This document shows, in pieces, positions 55,314 to 64,000 of a DNA stretch of 64,000 bases. Each line of letters opens with the position of its first letter. The stretch's first letter is position 1. A model generated the notes under the pieces. It saw nothing but the letters and a program-made list of their open reading frames with translations. It was not told where the DNA came from and searched no databases. The position numbers and the translations under genes were made by a program. Origin of the DNA: Myxococcus xanthus (lineage in GTDB: Bacteria > Myxococcota > Myxococcia > Myxococcales > Myxococcaceae). The stretch is taken from assembly GCF_900106535.1 (NCBI RefSeq), contig NZ_FNOH01000010.1:248001-312000 (forward strand), written 5' to 3'.

Positions 55314-56354
55314 ATGAGCCAGCAACCTCGAGCCTCTCACGCGCCTCCGCCCGCCGCTCTGCAGATGACGCAAATGGTCTATGGCTTCTGGGTTTCCCGA
55401 AGCCTTCAAATCATGGCGGAACTCGAGCTCGCGGATACCATCGGTGATACGCCCAAGACGGTCGAGGAGCTCGCCGAGGCGAGTGGGACTCATGCACCCA
55501 CGCTGCGCCGGCTGTTGCGACTGCTCAGCGGCCTGGGTGTGCTCGTGAAGGATGAGTCCACGCAGCGCTGGGCCCTCACCGAGCTGGGCGGAATGCTTCG
55601 CAAGGACAACCCCGGCTCCGTGTATGGCTCGCTCCGGGCGCATGGACACATCCTGTCGTGGCAGGCGTGGGGAGACCTGGTCACCGCATTGAAGACGGGC
55701 AAGCCCACGGTCGAGAAGTTCATGGGCGACACGTTCTTCAACTACATGACGACGCATCCCGACGTCGCCGCCATCTTCAATGGCAGCATGGCCGCGTACC
55801 AGACGCTGAACGCGCCCGCCGTGGTGAACGGATATGACTTCTCCTCCGCGCGCAGCATCGTCGACGTGGGCGGCGGTACGGGCATGCTGCTGACGCACAT
55901 CCTCAAGGCCAATCCCGGCGTCCGTGGCACCGTCTTCGAAATGCCACACGTGGCGGTGGAGGCCCGCGAGCGAATCGCCGAGCAGGGGCTGTCGCCGCGG
56001 TGTGACGTCGTCGCTGGTGACTTCTTCGAGTGCATCGTTCCCGAAGGCAAGGACGTCTACATCCTGTCGCAGATCCTCCATGACTGGGATGACGAGCAGA
56101 GCCTGCGCATCCTCAAGTGCATCCGCGCGGCGATGCGTCCCGACTCGCGGTTGCTCATCGTGGAGACGGTGCTGCCCGGCGACAACGTGCCCCACTTCGG
56201 CAACCTCTACGATCTGGCCATGCTCGTGCTCGTGGGCGGCCGGGAGCGCACGGGGCCGGAGTACACGGCGCTCTTGGAGAAGGCGGGGCTGAGACTGTCC
56301 AACGTCTTCCCGACGACGATGCCGCCCAGCGTCGTCGAAGCCGTGGTGGCCTGA
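55314..56354 (+). CDS. SAM-dependent O-methyltransferase (hydroxyindole/plant type)
   Basis: 346 residues. The N-terminal winged-helix dimerisation domain (ELADTIGDTPKTVEELAEASGTHAPTLRRLLRLLSGLGVL) is followed by the SAM domain with motif I IVDVGGGTGMLLTHIL near 183. The catalytic His in SQILHDWDDEQSLRIL near 250 and the later Glu in VETVLPGD complete the active site. It resembles O-methyltransferases of secondary metabolism, but no biosynthetic cluster is present. Confidence 0.88.
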   Translation: MSQQPRASHAPPPAALQMTQMVYGFWVSRSLQIMAELELADTIGDTPKTVEELAEASGTHAPTLRRLLRLLSGLGVLVKDESTQRWALTELGGMLRKDNPGSVYGSLRAHGHILSWQAWGDLVTALKTGKPTVEKFMGDTFFNYMTTHPDVAAIFNGSMAAYQTLNAPAVVNGYDFSSARSIVDVGGGTGMLLTHILKANPGVRGTVFEMPHVAVEARERIAEQGLSPRCDVVAGDFFECIVPEGKDVYILSQILHDWDDEQSLRILKCIRAAMRPDSRLLIVETVLPGDNVPHFGNLYDLAMLVLVGGRERTGPEYTALLEKAGLRLSNVFPTTMPPSVVEAVVA

Positions 56355-56383
56355 ACCACCAGCGGTCGCTGTGAGGCGGGGGC

Positions 56384-56646
56384 TCAGTGGTCCGCCCGCC
56401 TCCGGCGCTGCCGGGACGTGTCGAGCATGTTCAGCAAGGCCTTCTCCGAACAGTGGAGGCTCCCGCTCCGCGTCTCCGCCAGCTCGTCCACGGAGTCGAA
56501 CCAGGTGTTCACCACCTGGCCGCGCTCGAACATGGCGCGCACGGACGGGTAGATATGCGAGGACCGCGCCACCGCGGGGGGCCCAGGTACTCGGCGGCCT
56601 CCTTCACGGCGGCCACCATGGTCTTCGTGAGCACCGTCTTCTTCAC
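56384..56646 (-). pseudogene. Small unknown gene broken by a frameshift at a C6/G6 tract
   Basis: Two overlapping minus-strand frames look coding, with G/C third positions throughout. The first runs from GTG 56646 (or ATG 56619) as VKKTVLTKTMVAAVKEAAEYLG. The second continues as PAVARSSHIYPSVRAMFERG to the TGA at 56384-56386. They meet at six C (plus-strand G at 56576-56581); adding one or removing two bases joins them into about 87 residues. The continuation ends in Arg-rich RQRRRRADH. Unknown family. It is either a true lesion or a sequencing slip. Confidence 0.5.
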
Positions 56647-56660
56647 CGGGCCACCGGTGT

Positions 56661-56947
56661 CTCCGGAGGGCAGGGGCCGTACTCTCGCGCTGGATCCGCT
56701 TGAGTTGCGTCTCGGGCCGGGCTGCTGGCCGGGGACGGGACTGCCGGGTTGGTTCCGCGTGAGGGGCCGTGCGCCTTGCGTCAGGGGAATCCCGCCCGCC
56801 CCATGTGAGCCGTCCTCCCGTGGTGCTCAGGGGGGGGCCGCGCGGCAACGCAGGTGCCGACCGGCCGCCCGCCCAGGGACAGGGCAGAAAAGCGCAAGGC
56901 GCGTTTTCGATGGGAATGACATTCGTTTAGAGTGGGGAGCAAGCCGT
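56661..56947. other. 287-bp stretch with no recognisable gene
   Basis: The long plus-strand frame that runs through here into the YqiJ-like gene has no conserved content, and I see no RNA gene. GGGGAG before 56948 is the ribosome site of that gene. Confidence 0.4.
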
Positions 56948-57823
56948 ATGAGCGCCTTCCTCGACACCATTCTGGCCTTCCCGACCGCCATCTTCACCAT
57001 CGTCCTCGGCGTGGTGATGACGTACTGGCTGTTCGTCATCGCGGGCGCGGTCGGCATCGACCTGTTCGATGGGGACATCACGCTGGAGTCGGGCGGCAAG
57101 GCGCTGAGCGGGGCCATCGAGGGCGGCGGCAAGGCGCTGGGCGGGGCCATCGAGGGCGGTGGCAAGGCATTGGGCGGGGCCATCGAGGGCGGTGGCAAGG
57201 CATTGAGCGGGGCCATCGAGGGTGGTGGCAAGGCATTGGGCGGCGCGAAGGCGCTGGGCGCCCATGACGCGGATTTCGACGTCGACGGTGGCGGAGTCCT
57301 GGCGGCCATGGGCTTCGCGGGCATCCCCATCACCGTGTCCGTGAGCTTCGTGGCGTTCATCGCCTGGCTCCTGTCGGTGGTGAGCGCGCAGCCGCTGCAC
57401 GAGGCGCTGGGCGGGATGATGCCGTCGTGGCTGTTGAGCAGCGGGCTGGGGCTGGCGTGCTTCGCGGCGGGGACGGTGACGGCGGGCTTCGCGGTCCGAC
57501 CCCTGCGGCCGGTGTTCGTGACCAGGCGCGCCCCGGGGCGCGACGCGCTGATGGGCCGCGTGTGCACCATCTCCAGCGGCAGCGTGACGGCCAAGACGGG
57601 CCACGCCACCTTCGAGGACGGCGGCGCGGGCGTCATCCTCAACGTCGTCTGCGCGAAGCCCAATGAACTCAAGCGAGGGCAGCCGGCGCTGATCCTCGCC
57701 TACGACGCCGAGCGGCGCGTCTACGAAGTGGAGCCGGTCGACTGGCTGCTGCCGGAGGAGATGGAGCAGCTCCAGGATCCGGCCCGCGCCGCGGCATTGG
57801 CTCGCGTGAAGGCACGAGGCTGA
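56948..57823 (+). CDS. YqiJ-like membrane protein with OB-fold and Gly-rich tandem repeat
   Basis: 291 residues. An N-terminal membrane segment (TAIFTIVLGVVMTYWLFVIAGAVG), a repeat (residues 48-100) of the 11-residue unit GGGKAL(G/S)GAIE, then two or three membrane segments and a C-terminal OB-like domain (GRDALMGRVCTISSGSVTAKTGHATF...) as in NfeD/YqiJ proteins. ATG at 56948 has GGGGAG upstream. NfeD/YqiJ proteins are partners of flotillins, and the next gene is one, 108 bases on. The repeat is absent from family members I know. Confidence 0.78.
   Translation: MSAFLDTILAFPTAIFTIVLGVVMTYWLFVIAGAVGIDLFDGDITLESGGKALSGAIEGGGKALGGAIEGGGKALGGAIEGGGKALSGAIEGGGKALGGAKALGAHDADFDVDGGGVLAAMGFAGIPITVSVSFVAFIAWLLSVVSAQPLHEALGGMMPSWLLSSGLGLACFAAGTVTAGFAVRPLRPVFVTRRAPGRDALMGRVCTISSGSVTAKTGHATFEDGGAGVILNVVCAKPNELKRGQPALILAYDAERRVYEVEPVDWLLPEEMEQLQDPARAAALARVKARG
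57089..57247 (+). repeat. 33-bp tandem repeat encoding GGGKAL(G/S)GAIE
   Basis: Four full units (57089-57121, 57122-57154, 57155-57187, 57188-57220) and a partial fifth. Units 2-5 are almost identical at DNA level, so this is a recent, potentially length-variable expansion in frame. Confidence 0.9.
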
Positions 57824-57931
57824 GTCTTACCGGTCGCGCCGAGGGGGCGACCGTCACATTCGACGCCGGAGGGCTTTTGCGGGGGATCTCCGGCGCCTGA
57901 TACAAGGCCCGCTGTCATCATCAATCAGGAA

Positions 57932-60100
57932 ATGGCCATGGACCCCATTACCGCGGTCGCTGCCGGCATCGGTGGCATCATCCTTCTCGGAGGCATCCTC
58001 CTCACCATCGTCCGGCTCTACCGGCAGGTGGACCAGGGCAAGGTGCTCATCGTCAACACGCTGAAGAACGAGCCGGTCGTCACCTTCACCGGCGCGGTGG
58101 TGTTCCCCATCATCAACCGGGCCGAGGTGATGGACATCTCCTTGAAGACGGTGGAAATCGACCGCCGTGGCAAGGAAGGCCTCATCTGCCGGGACAACAT
58201 CCGGGGTGACATCAAGGTCACCTTCTTCGTCCGCGTGAACAAGACGCGCGAGGACGTGCTGAAGGTGGCGCAGACCATTGGCTGCGCGCGTGCCTCCGAC
58301 CAGGAGACGCTGGAGAACCTCTTCGAGGCCAAGTTCTCGGAGGCCCTCAAGACGGTGGGCAAGAGCTTCGACTTCGAGGAGCTCTACACCAAGCGCGAGG
58401 AGATCAAGGACCAGGTCGTCAACGTCATCGGCCGTGACCTCAGCGGGTACATGCTGGAGGACTGCGCCATCGACTTCCTGGAGCAGACCCCGGTCGAGAT
58501 GCTGGACAAGGACAACATCCTCGACGCGCAGGGCATCCGGAAGATCACCGAGCTGACGACGAAGCAGAATGTCTTCACCAACGAGCTGCGCCAGGACGAG
58601 CGCATGGCCGTCACCAAGCGCAACGTCGAGGCGGATGAGGCCATCTTCGCCCTCGAGCGTCAGCGTGAAGAGGCCGCCGCGAAGCAGAAGCGCGAGATCG
58701 ACAGCATCCAGGCCCGCGAGACGGCCGAGGCCGAGCGCGTGAAGCAGGAGGAGTACGCCAAGGCCCAGCTGGCGCGCATCAAGGCCGAGGAAGAAATCAA
58801 CATCAACGAGCAGAACAAGGCCCGGCAGATCGAGGTCGCGCAGAAGAACCGCGAGCGCGTGGTGGGCGTGGAGACCGAGCGCGTGGAGAAGGACCGCGCC
58901 CTGGAAGCCATCAACCGCGAGCGTGAGACGGAGCTGCAGCGCATCGCCAAGGAGAAGGCGCTCGAAGGCGAGAAGAAGCTCATCGCCGACGTGGTGCGGG
59001 CCCGCATCGCCGTGGAGAAGACGGTGGCGGAGGAGGAGGAGCGCATCAAGGACCTGCGCGTGAAGGCCGAGGCCACCCGCCGCAAGGACGCGCTGCTCAT
59101 CACCGCCGAGGCGCAGGCGCAGGAGAAGCTGGTCAAGGACATCAAGGCGGCCGAGGCCTCCAACGAGGTGGCCAAGTTCACCGCCAAGGAGAAGCTGACG
59201 CTGGCCGAGGCCGAGCTGGAGGCCGCTGACAAGACGGCGAAGGCGAAGGTCCGTCTGGCCGAGGGCGTCCAGGCCGAGGCCGCCGCCGAGGGCCTGGCCG
59301 AGGTCCGCGTGAAGGAGGCCGACGCGCAGGCGCAGGAGAAGCTCGGCATGGTCAACGTCCGCGTGAAGGAAGCCGAGGCGGGCGCCATCGAGAAGCAGGG
59401 CCACGCGGAGGCGAACATCGTCCGCGAGAAGCTGCTGGCGGAGGCCGCGGGTGCGCAGGAGAAGGGCCTGGCTCAGGCGCGCGTGCTGGAGGCGGAAGCC
59501 AGCGCCATCCAGAAGCGCGGCGAGGCGGAGGCCATTGCCACGCGCGAGAAGCAGCTGGCCGAGGCCGCTGCCATCCAGGAGAAGCTGCTGGCCGAGGCCC
59601 GCGGTCTGGCGGAGAAGGCCGCGTCCATGAAGCTGATGGACGGCGTCGGCCGCGAGCACGAGGAGTTCCGCCTCAAGCTCAACAAGGAGCGCGACGTGGA
59701 GCTGGAGGCCATCCGCGCGAAGAAGGACATCGCGCACGCGCAGGCCGAGGTGCTGGCCAAGGCGTTCGCCAACGCGAAGTTCAACATCGTCGGTGGCGAC
59801 GGCCAGTTCTTCGAGCGCTTCGTCAAGGCGGTGTCGTTCGGCACGGCGGTGGACGGCGCGCTGGACCACGGCGAGGCGCTGAAGACGGCGCTGGGCGGCT
59901 ACCTCAACGGCGAGAAGGACCTGCCGGCCGACCTGAAGGAGATTCTCTCCAAGCCGGGTCTGAGCAACGACGCGCAGAACCTGGCCGTGGCCGCGCTGCT
60001 GCACAAGATGGCGGCCAGCCCCGTGGCCGCGACCTCGGCCGGCCTCAAGGCGCTGGTGGAAGACGTGGCGCGGCCGGGCACGGTCGACAAGCAGGGCTGA
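57932..60100 (+). CDS. Flotillin-like protein (YqiK family)
   Basis: 722 residues. One N-terminal membrane segment (AAGIGGIILLGGILLTIVRLY, about 10-30), an SPFH/band-7 domain (about 40-230; GKVLIVNTL, FPIINRAEVMDISLKTVEI) and a coiled coil of about 380 residues very rich in Glu, Ala and Lys with short repeats such as EAEAxAIEKxGxAEA. The globular end is near 640-722. It should oligomerise at the inner membrane in lipid domains. ATG at 57935 or 57932 is possible (MAMDP). It pairs with the YqiJ-like gene upstream and the giant ATPase-like gene downstream. Confidence 0.9.
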   Translation: MAMDPITAVAAGIGGIILLGGILLTIVRLYRQVDQGKVLIVNTLKNEPVVTFTGAVVFPIINRAEVMDISLKTVEIDRRGKEGLICRDNIRGDIKVTFFVRVNKTREDVLKVAQTIGCARASDQETLENLFEAKFSEALKTVGKSFDFEELYTKREEIKDQVVNVIGRDLSGYMLEDCAIDFLEQTPVEMLDKDNILDAQGIRKITELTTKQNVFTNELRQDERMAVTKRNVEADEAIFALERQREEAAAKQKREIDSIQARETAEAERVKQEEYAKAQLARIKAEEEININEQNKARQIEVAQKNRERVVGVETERVEKDRALEAINRERETELQRIAKEKALEGEKKLIADVVRARIAVEKTVAEEEERIKDLRVKAEATRRKDALLITAEAQAQEKLVKDIKAAEASNEVAKFTAKEKLTLAEAELEAADKTAKAKVRLAEGVQAEAAAEGLAEVRVKEADAQAQEKLGMVNVRVKEAEAGAIEKQGHAEANIVREKLLAEAAGAQEKGLAQARVLEAEASAIQKRGEAEAIATREKQLAEAAAIQEKLLAEARGLAEKAASMKLMDGVGREHEEFRLKLNKERDVELEAIRAKKDIAHAQAEVLAKAFANAKFNIVGGDGQFFERFVKAVSFGTAVDGALDHGEALKTALGGYLNGEKDLPADLKEILSKPGLSNDAQNLAVAALLHKMAASPVAATSAGLKALVEDVARPGTVDKQG

Positions 60101-60112
60101 CAGTCCCAATGG

Positions 60113-60140
60113 GCCACCGCCGTGAACAGGCGGCGGTGGC
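60113..60140 (+). terminator. Hairpin between the flotillin and the giant ATPase-like gene
   Basis: GCCACCGCC (60113-60121) and GGCGGTGGC (60132-60140), with no T run, so probably a partial terminator or an mRNA-stability stem within one transcript. A second G/C-rich stem around 60184-60212 (CCCTCC/GGAGGG) follows. Confidence 0.45.
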
Positions 60141-60242
60141 ACGGCCGTAAGACGACCCTCACTCCGGCCTCCCCTCCGGGGTGGCGCCCCTCCGCTCGGG
60201 AGGGTGCGGGGGTGGGGGTCTTCGCATTTCCGGTGAACACTC

Positions 60243-63200
60243 ATGGCAACTGACGGTGGCAAGGGCGCGGCGCCCGCGGGCGAGGCGGCGCTGGAAGGCG
60301 GCAGCTACGAGGTCATCCGTTCGCGGCTCCTGTCGCAGGCGGATGTGCTGGGCGCGAAGGCGACGGACCTCAACGGGCGGCGCAAGGCGCTCTTCGGTGG
60401 GACCGAGCTGACGGTCATCGGCAACGAGCGGGTGCGCACCGAGAACAACTGCGTCCCGTGCGATATCGCCAGCGTCGGCAAGTACCTGCTCTTCGGCTAC
60501 AACGTCTTCATCGGCCTGAAGCGGGAGACGTCGGTGTCCGACGTGTTCTCCCTGCACAAGTTCGAGAAGACGGCCGACGGGTACGACTTCTCCGCGGCGC
60601 CCACCTCCGAGGCCGGCGGGTTCCTGGCGGACCCGCGCTTCGTGAAGGACTTCGGCGAGCTCTACAAGTACTACAAGGACGCGAAGCTCCTTCAGATTCG
60701 CAAGCTGGACTCGCGCCTGCTGGCCGTCTTCCAGACGGGCCAGTCGCTGCGCGACATCAAGGTCTTCCGCTTCAGCCTGGACCTGGAGGGCCGCGCCACC
60801 TACCTGGACAACCAGGGCGAGCGCGACCACGTCTTCCCGCCGTCGCACGACTTCGAGTGGACGGTGGCCACGCGGGACAACTACGTCACCGGCCAGCACC
60901 CGCACGTCAACGTGCTGGACCAGGTGTTCGTGGAGACGGTGAAGGGCGACCTCACCATCAAGGTGGAGGACAACACCTCCACCGGCATGGGTATCTACAG
61001 CGAGCCCGTGGACGACCCGGACCAGTCGCTGGACGATGCCGAGTTCGCCTGGGCCCAGGTGGGCACGCTCATCCTGCTGCGGGTGCTGCCGTTCCGGGAG
61101 AAGACGCACCGCTACCTCGTCTTCAACTCGCGCACGCAGCACGTGGTGCGCATCGATGCCATGGGGCAGGCGTGCGTGCGGCTGCCGGAGGACCAGGGCA
61201 TCGTCTTCCCGGGCGGCTATTACCTCCAGACAGGGGACTTCAAGGTCTTCGACGGCGCCGCGGCGTCGGAAGGCATGGAGTTCAAGCGCGCCATCCGCTC
61301 GCCCAACGGCGAGGACGTGCTCTACATCTTCCACCGGCGGACGGACGGCTGCTACGTCCTCTTCCCGTACAACCTGGTGCGCAAGGAGGTGCAGAACCCC
61401 CTGGTCGCGCACGGCATGAGCCTGTTCTCCGACGGGCAGCTCGTCATCTTCCGCTCCGCGTCGGATGAGCCCACGCGCGTCCACCCGATGCAGGTGTGGC
61501 AGACCCCGTTCGTATCCGCCGAGCACGCGGCGGGGACGCCGCCGGCCCCGGGCTACCTGGGCAAGGTGGGCAACGCGGAGCTGGTGCGCGGCATCTCCGA
61601 CGCGCTGACGATTCAGCGGATCGCGAAGTCGGAGAAGCCCACCCGGCGCACGTATGAGGACCTGGTGTCCTCGGCCACCCGCGCGCTGGACGCGTACTAC
61701 TGGCTGGGCCATGAGGAGACGGGCCTCCAGGAACCGGTGGAGACCCTGCGGCGCACCGCCGAGCTCATCATTGATGAGTTCGAGAAGGTGGTCGCGATGC
61801 AGAAGCGCGCCACCGAGTCGCTGGCGGCCGCGGAGGTGGAGCAGGAGACGCTGCTGCTGCGTGTCCAGCCGGAGAACCTCACGCACGCGGAAGCCTTCAT
61901 GCAGGCGCTGGCGGACCTGCGCAAGCAGCGCGGGCACCTGATTACGTTGAAGGACATCCGCTACATGGACCTGGGACGCGTGGACGTCCTGGAGACCGCG
62001 GTGGTGGAGGCGTCCGACCGGGTCAGCACGGCCTGCGTGGAGTTCCTCCAGACGGGCGAGGCGCTGGCGCCGCTGGCCTCGCGCCTGGACGAGCTGCTGG
62101 CACAACTGGAGCCGGTGCAGACGTCCGTGGAGCTGGCGCCCCTGGGCGAGGACGTGGAGCGGACGGCCCACGGCCTGGAGGTCCTGGGCGAGGTCGTTGG
62201 CGGTCTCCAGGTCGGTGACCCGCTGGCCCGTGCGCGAATCCTGGAGGGCATCTCCGAGCTGTTCAGCCGCCTCAACCGCGTGCGCGCCAGCCTCGCGGCC
62301 AAGCGCAAGGAGCTGTCCGGCCGGGAGAAGCGCGCGGAGTTCGGCGCGCAGTTCAAGCTGCTGGGGCAGAGCATCGAAAGCTCGCTGTCGCAGGCGGACA
62401 GCCCGGAGCGCTGCGACGAGGCGATGTCCCGCCTCACCGTGCAGTTGGAGGAGCTGGAGGGCCGCTTCGGCGAGTTCGACGAGTTCCTGGAGCAGATCAC
62501 CCAGAAGCGCGAGGAGCTGCTGGAGGCCTTTGGCGCGCGCAAGCAGTCACTGTTGGACGAGCGGCAGCGCCGCGCGCAGAGCCTCTTCGGGGCCGCGGAG
62601 CGCATCCTCCAGGGCGTGCAGCGCCGGGCCAAGTCCTTCAAGACGGACGACGAGCTCAACGGCTACTACGCCTCCGACGCGATGATCCTCAAGCTGCGCC
62701 AGCTGGCCGACCAGCTGATGGAGCTTCAGGACAGCGTCCGCGCGGACGAGGTGATGTCGCGCGTGAAGTCCGCCAAGCAGGACGCGCTGCGCGCCCTACG
62801 GGACCGGCAGGACCTGTTCGCGGATGGCGACAACGTCATCAAGCTGGGGACGTACCGCTTCAACGTCAACACGCAGCCGCTGGACCTGACGCTGCTTCCG
62901 CGCGACGGTGAGCTGTACCTCCAGCTCACCGGCACGGACTACGCGCAGAAGGTGGATGATGCGGAGTTGCTGAAGTACCGCGACCTCTGGGAGCAGCACC
63001 TGGTCTCCGAGTCACCGGCTGTCTACCGCGCCGAGTACCTCGCGGGCTGCCTCTTGGCGGACGCGGAGGATGGCAAGCGTGGCCAGTCGCTGGATGCGCT
63101 GCACGAGGCGCTCATCAGCGGCACGCTGCTGGAGAAGGTGCGCGCGTACGCGGCCGACCGCTTCGACGAGGGCTACGAGCGCGGCGTCCATGACGCGGAC

Positions 63201-64000
63201 GCGGTCTCCATCCTGGAGAAGTTGCTGGGCCTGCACCAGGGCGCCGGCCTGTTGCGCTTCGCGCCGGTGCCGCGCGCCTGGGCGGCGCTGTACTGGGCCT
63301 TCGACGCGGACGAGGCGGCCCGCACCGTGTTCCAGCGGCGCGCGCGCAGCCTGGCGCGGCTGCGCACCACCTTCGCGTCCGGCGGCAGCATGGCCGAGGT
63401 GGGTGAGGCACTGGGCGAGCGCATCGCTACGTTCCTCACTGCGAACGGCCTGGCGCACTCACCGGCCGAGCCGCGGCAGGCGGGCCGTTACCTCGTCGAG
63501 GAGCTGGGCGCGGAGCGTCCGCGCTTCACCACCAGCGGCGAGGCGGTGGCGCTGCGGGACGCGTTCCTGCATGAGCTCGACCGGCACGGGACGCGGTCCG
63601 CGTTCGAGGACGACCTGCGCGGCCTGGAGAAGGACCTGGGCGCCCGGCTGGATCTCGCCCGGGTGTGGCTGGACGGCTACCTCGCGCAGCGCGAGGGGGG
63701 TCCGGGGGATTCCGTCCATGTGGCGCTGGAGACGGCGGTGCTGCTGCTCACCGGCTCCAAGCTGGACCGCGAGACGGCGGGCGCGCTGACGGCCACCGAG
63801 GTCTCCGCGCTGCTGGGCAATCATTCGCGCATCCAGGACCGGAAGCTGCCGCTGCGCCTGGACGAGTTCCTGGCGCGCCTGGGCGAGTTCCGGCAGGTGC
63901 GGGTGCCCCAGTACCAGGCGTACCGTGCGCTGCTGAGGGACTTGCTGGAGCGCGAGCGCCGCAAGCTGCGCCTGGAGGAGCTGACGCCGAAGGTGCTGTC
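60243..64000 (+). CDS. Giant DNA-repair-ATPase-like protein, N-terminal 1252 codons (runs off the window)
   Basis: The frame from ATG 60243 is open to the last base. It starts MATDGGKGAAPAGEAALEGG and continues SYEVIRSRLLSQADVLGAKATDLNGRRKALFG. Residues about 30-460 look like a beta-rich (propeller-like) domain with YLLFGYNVFIGLKRET, YLDNQGERDHVFPPSHDFEW and YIFHRRTDGCYVLFPYNLV. Residues 500-900 are long helices, coiled-coil-like (RASLAAKRKELSGREKRAEF). Later segments (YRAEYLAGCLLADAEDG, ERIATFLTANGLAHSP) are helical. It resembles the large bacterial proteins annotated as DNA repair ATPases, whose P-loop domain is C-terminal and so lies outside. Downstream of the flotillin by 142 bases. Confidence 0.75.
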   Translation, partial: MATDGGKGAAPAGEAALEGGSYEVIRSRLLSQADVLGAKATDLNGRRKALFGGTELTVIGNERVRTENNCVPCDIASVGKYLLFGYNVFIGLKRETSVSDVFSLHKFEKTADGYDFSAAPTSEAGGFLADPRFVKDFGELYKYYKDAKLLQIRKLDSRLLAVFQTGQSLRDIKVFRFSLDLEGRATYLDNQGERDHVFPPSHDFEWTVATRDNYVTGQHPHVNVLDQVFVETVKGDLTIKVEDNTSTGMGIYSEPVDDPDQSLDDAEFAWAQVGTLILLRVLPFREKTHRYLVFNSRTQHVVRIDAMGQACVRLPEDQGIVFPGGYYLQTGDFKVFDGAAASEGMEFKRAIRSPNGEDVLYIFHRRTDGCYVLFPYNLVRKEVQNPLVAHGMSLFSDGQLVIFRSASDEPTRVHPMQVWQTPFVSAEHAAGTPPAPGYLGKVGNAELVRGISDALTIQRIAKSEKPTRRTYEDLVSSATRALDAYYWLGHEETGLQEPVETLRRTAELIIDEFEKVVAMQKRATESLAAAEVEQETLLLRVQPENLTHAEAFMQALADLRKQRGHLITLKDIRYMDLGRVDVLETAVVEASDRVSTACVEFLQTGEALAPLASRLDELLAQLEPVQTSVELAPLGEDVERTAHGLEVLGEVVGGLQVGDPLARARILEGISELFSRLNRVRASLAAKRKELSGREKRAEFGAQFKLLGQSIESSLSQADSPERCDEAMSRLTVQLEELEGRFGEFDEFLEQITQKREELLEAFGARKQSLLDERQRRAQSLFGAAERILQGVQRRAKSFKTDDELNGYYASDAMILKLRQLADQLMELQDSVRADEVMSRVKSAKQDALRALRDRQDLFADGDNVIKLGTYRFNVNTQPLDLTLLPRDGELYLQLTGTDYAQKVDDAELLKYRDLWEQHLVSESPAVYRAEYLAGCLLADAEDGKRGQSLDALHEALISGTLLEKVRAYAADRFDEGYERGVHDADAVSILEKLLGLHQGAGLLRFAPVPRAWAALYWAFDADEAARTVFQRRARSLARLRTTFASGGSMAEVGEALGERIATFLTANGLAHSPAEPRQAGRYLVEELGAERPRFTTSGEAVALRDAFLHELDRHGTRSAFEDDLRGLEKDLGARLDLARVWLDGYLAQREGGPGDSVHVALETAVLLLTGSKLDRETAGALTATEVSALLGNHSRIQDRKLPLRLDEFLARLGEFRQVRVPQYQAYRALLRDLLERERRKLRLEELTPKVL

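Noticed and set aside
56387-56947. Upstream in-frame extension of the YqiJ-like gene
   Set aside because: Low-complexity Arg/Pro/Gly sequence with no membrane or OB-fold content; ATG 56948 has a proper ribosome site.
57932-60100. Coiled-coil repeats of the flotillin as a mobile or DNA-level repeat
   Set aside because: The Glu/Ala/Lys repeats are protein-level heptad-like patterns without DNA identity between units.

Overview
The window is high-GC DNA with strong G/C preference at third codon positions. It almost certainly comes from a Myxococcus chromosome close to M. xanthus. The evidence is an encapsulin shell plus ferritin-like cargo pair carrying the LTVGSLRR targeting peptide, a secreted M36 protease ending in a MYXO-CTERM tail, and a menaquinone-based gene set. 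This is mostly core chromosome: I saw no phage, insertion sequence, CRISPR array or obvious island.

Layout. (1) 1-4839, minus strand: a tightly coupled shikimate/chorismate operon read aroF, menG/ubiE, aroK-like kinase, aroD-aroE fusion, aroC, aroB (cut by the window edge), with ATGA or GTGA stop/start overlaps. (2) 4944-12453, plus strand, divergent from it: menF, menD, menH, menA, menC, menE, which turn chorismate into demethylmenaquinone. The methyltransferase for the last step sits in the aro operon, so the two divergent units together form a chorismate-to-menaquinone module. (3) 12482-18751: a small unknown gene, an FAD monooxygenase, a TAATG-coupled pair (PilZ-containing protein plus heme-oxygenase-like metalloprotein) and an orphan histidine-kinase-ATPase-like protein. 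(4) 19030-27106: a TCA block, icd, mdh, sdhA, sdhB, sucC, sucD, then ndk. No sdhC membrane anchor lies beside sdhAB. (5) 27305-30891: rlmN, then rpsP, khpA, rimM, trmD, rplS and a textbook terminator.

(6) 30973-34148: a YhaN/SbcC-like membrane protein that has lost its P-loop, a YraN-family protein and rsmI. (7) 34191-39538, minus strand: encB and encA (encapsulin nanocompartment), followed co-directionally by an NtrC-family sigma-54 activator, a membrane-anchored LytM/M23 protein and an outer-membrane beta-barrel protein. (8) 39644-43979: murJ, a five-domain S1 protein and three identical tandem initiator tRNA genes. (9) 44199-56354: an NmrA-like reductase, a Cys-rich lipoprotein, the 1780-residue M36 protease with PKD-like repeats, a patatin, a Tat-type amidase, a DUF1330 protein, a 2OG-Fe(II) oxygenase and an O-methyltransferase. 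(10) 56384-64000: a frameshifted small gene, then a YqiJ-like OB-fold membrane protein with an 11-residue tandem repeat, a YqiK-type flotillin and a giant DNA-repair-ATPase-like protein that runs open off the window.

The loci most worth following up are the flotillin/YqiJ/giant ATPase cluster, the PilZ protein/metalloprotein pair, the P-loop-less YhaN-like protein, and the encapsulin cargo-shell genes continuing into a sigma-54 regulator and a LytM factor.
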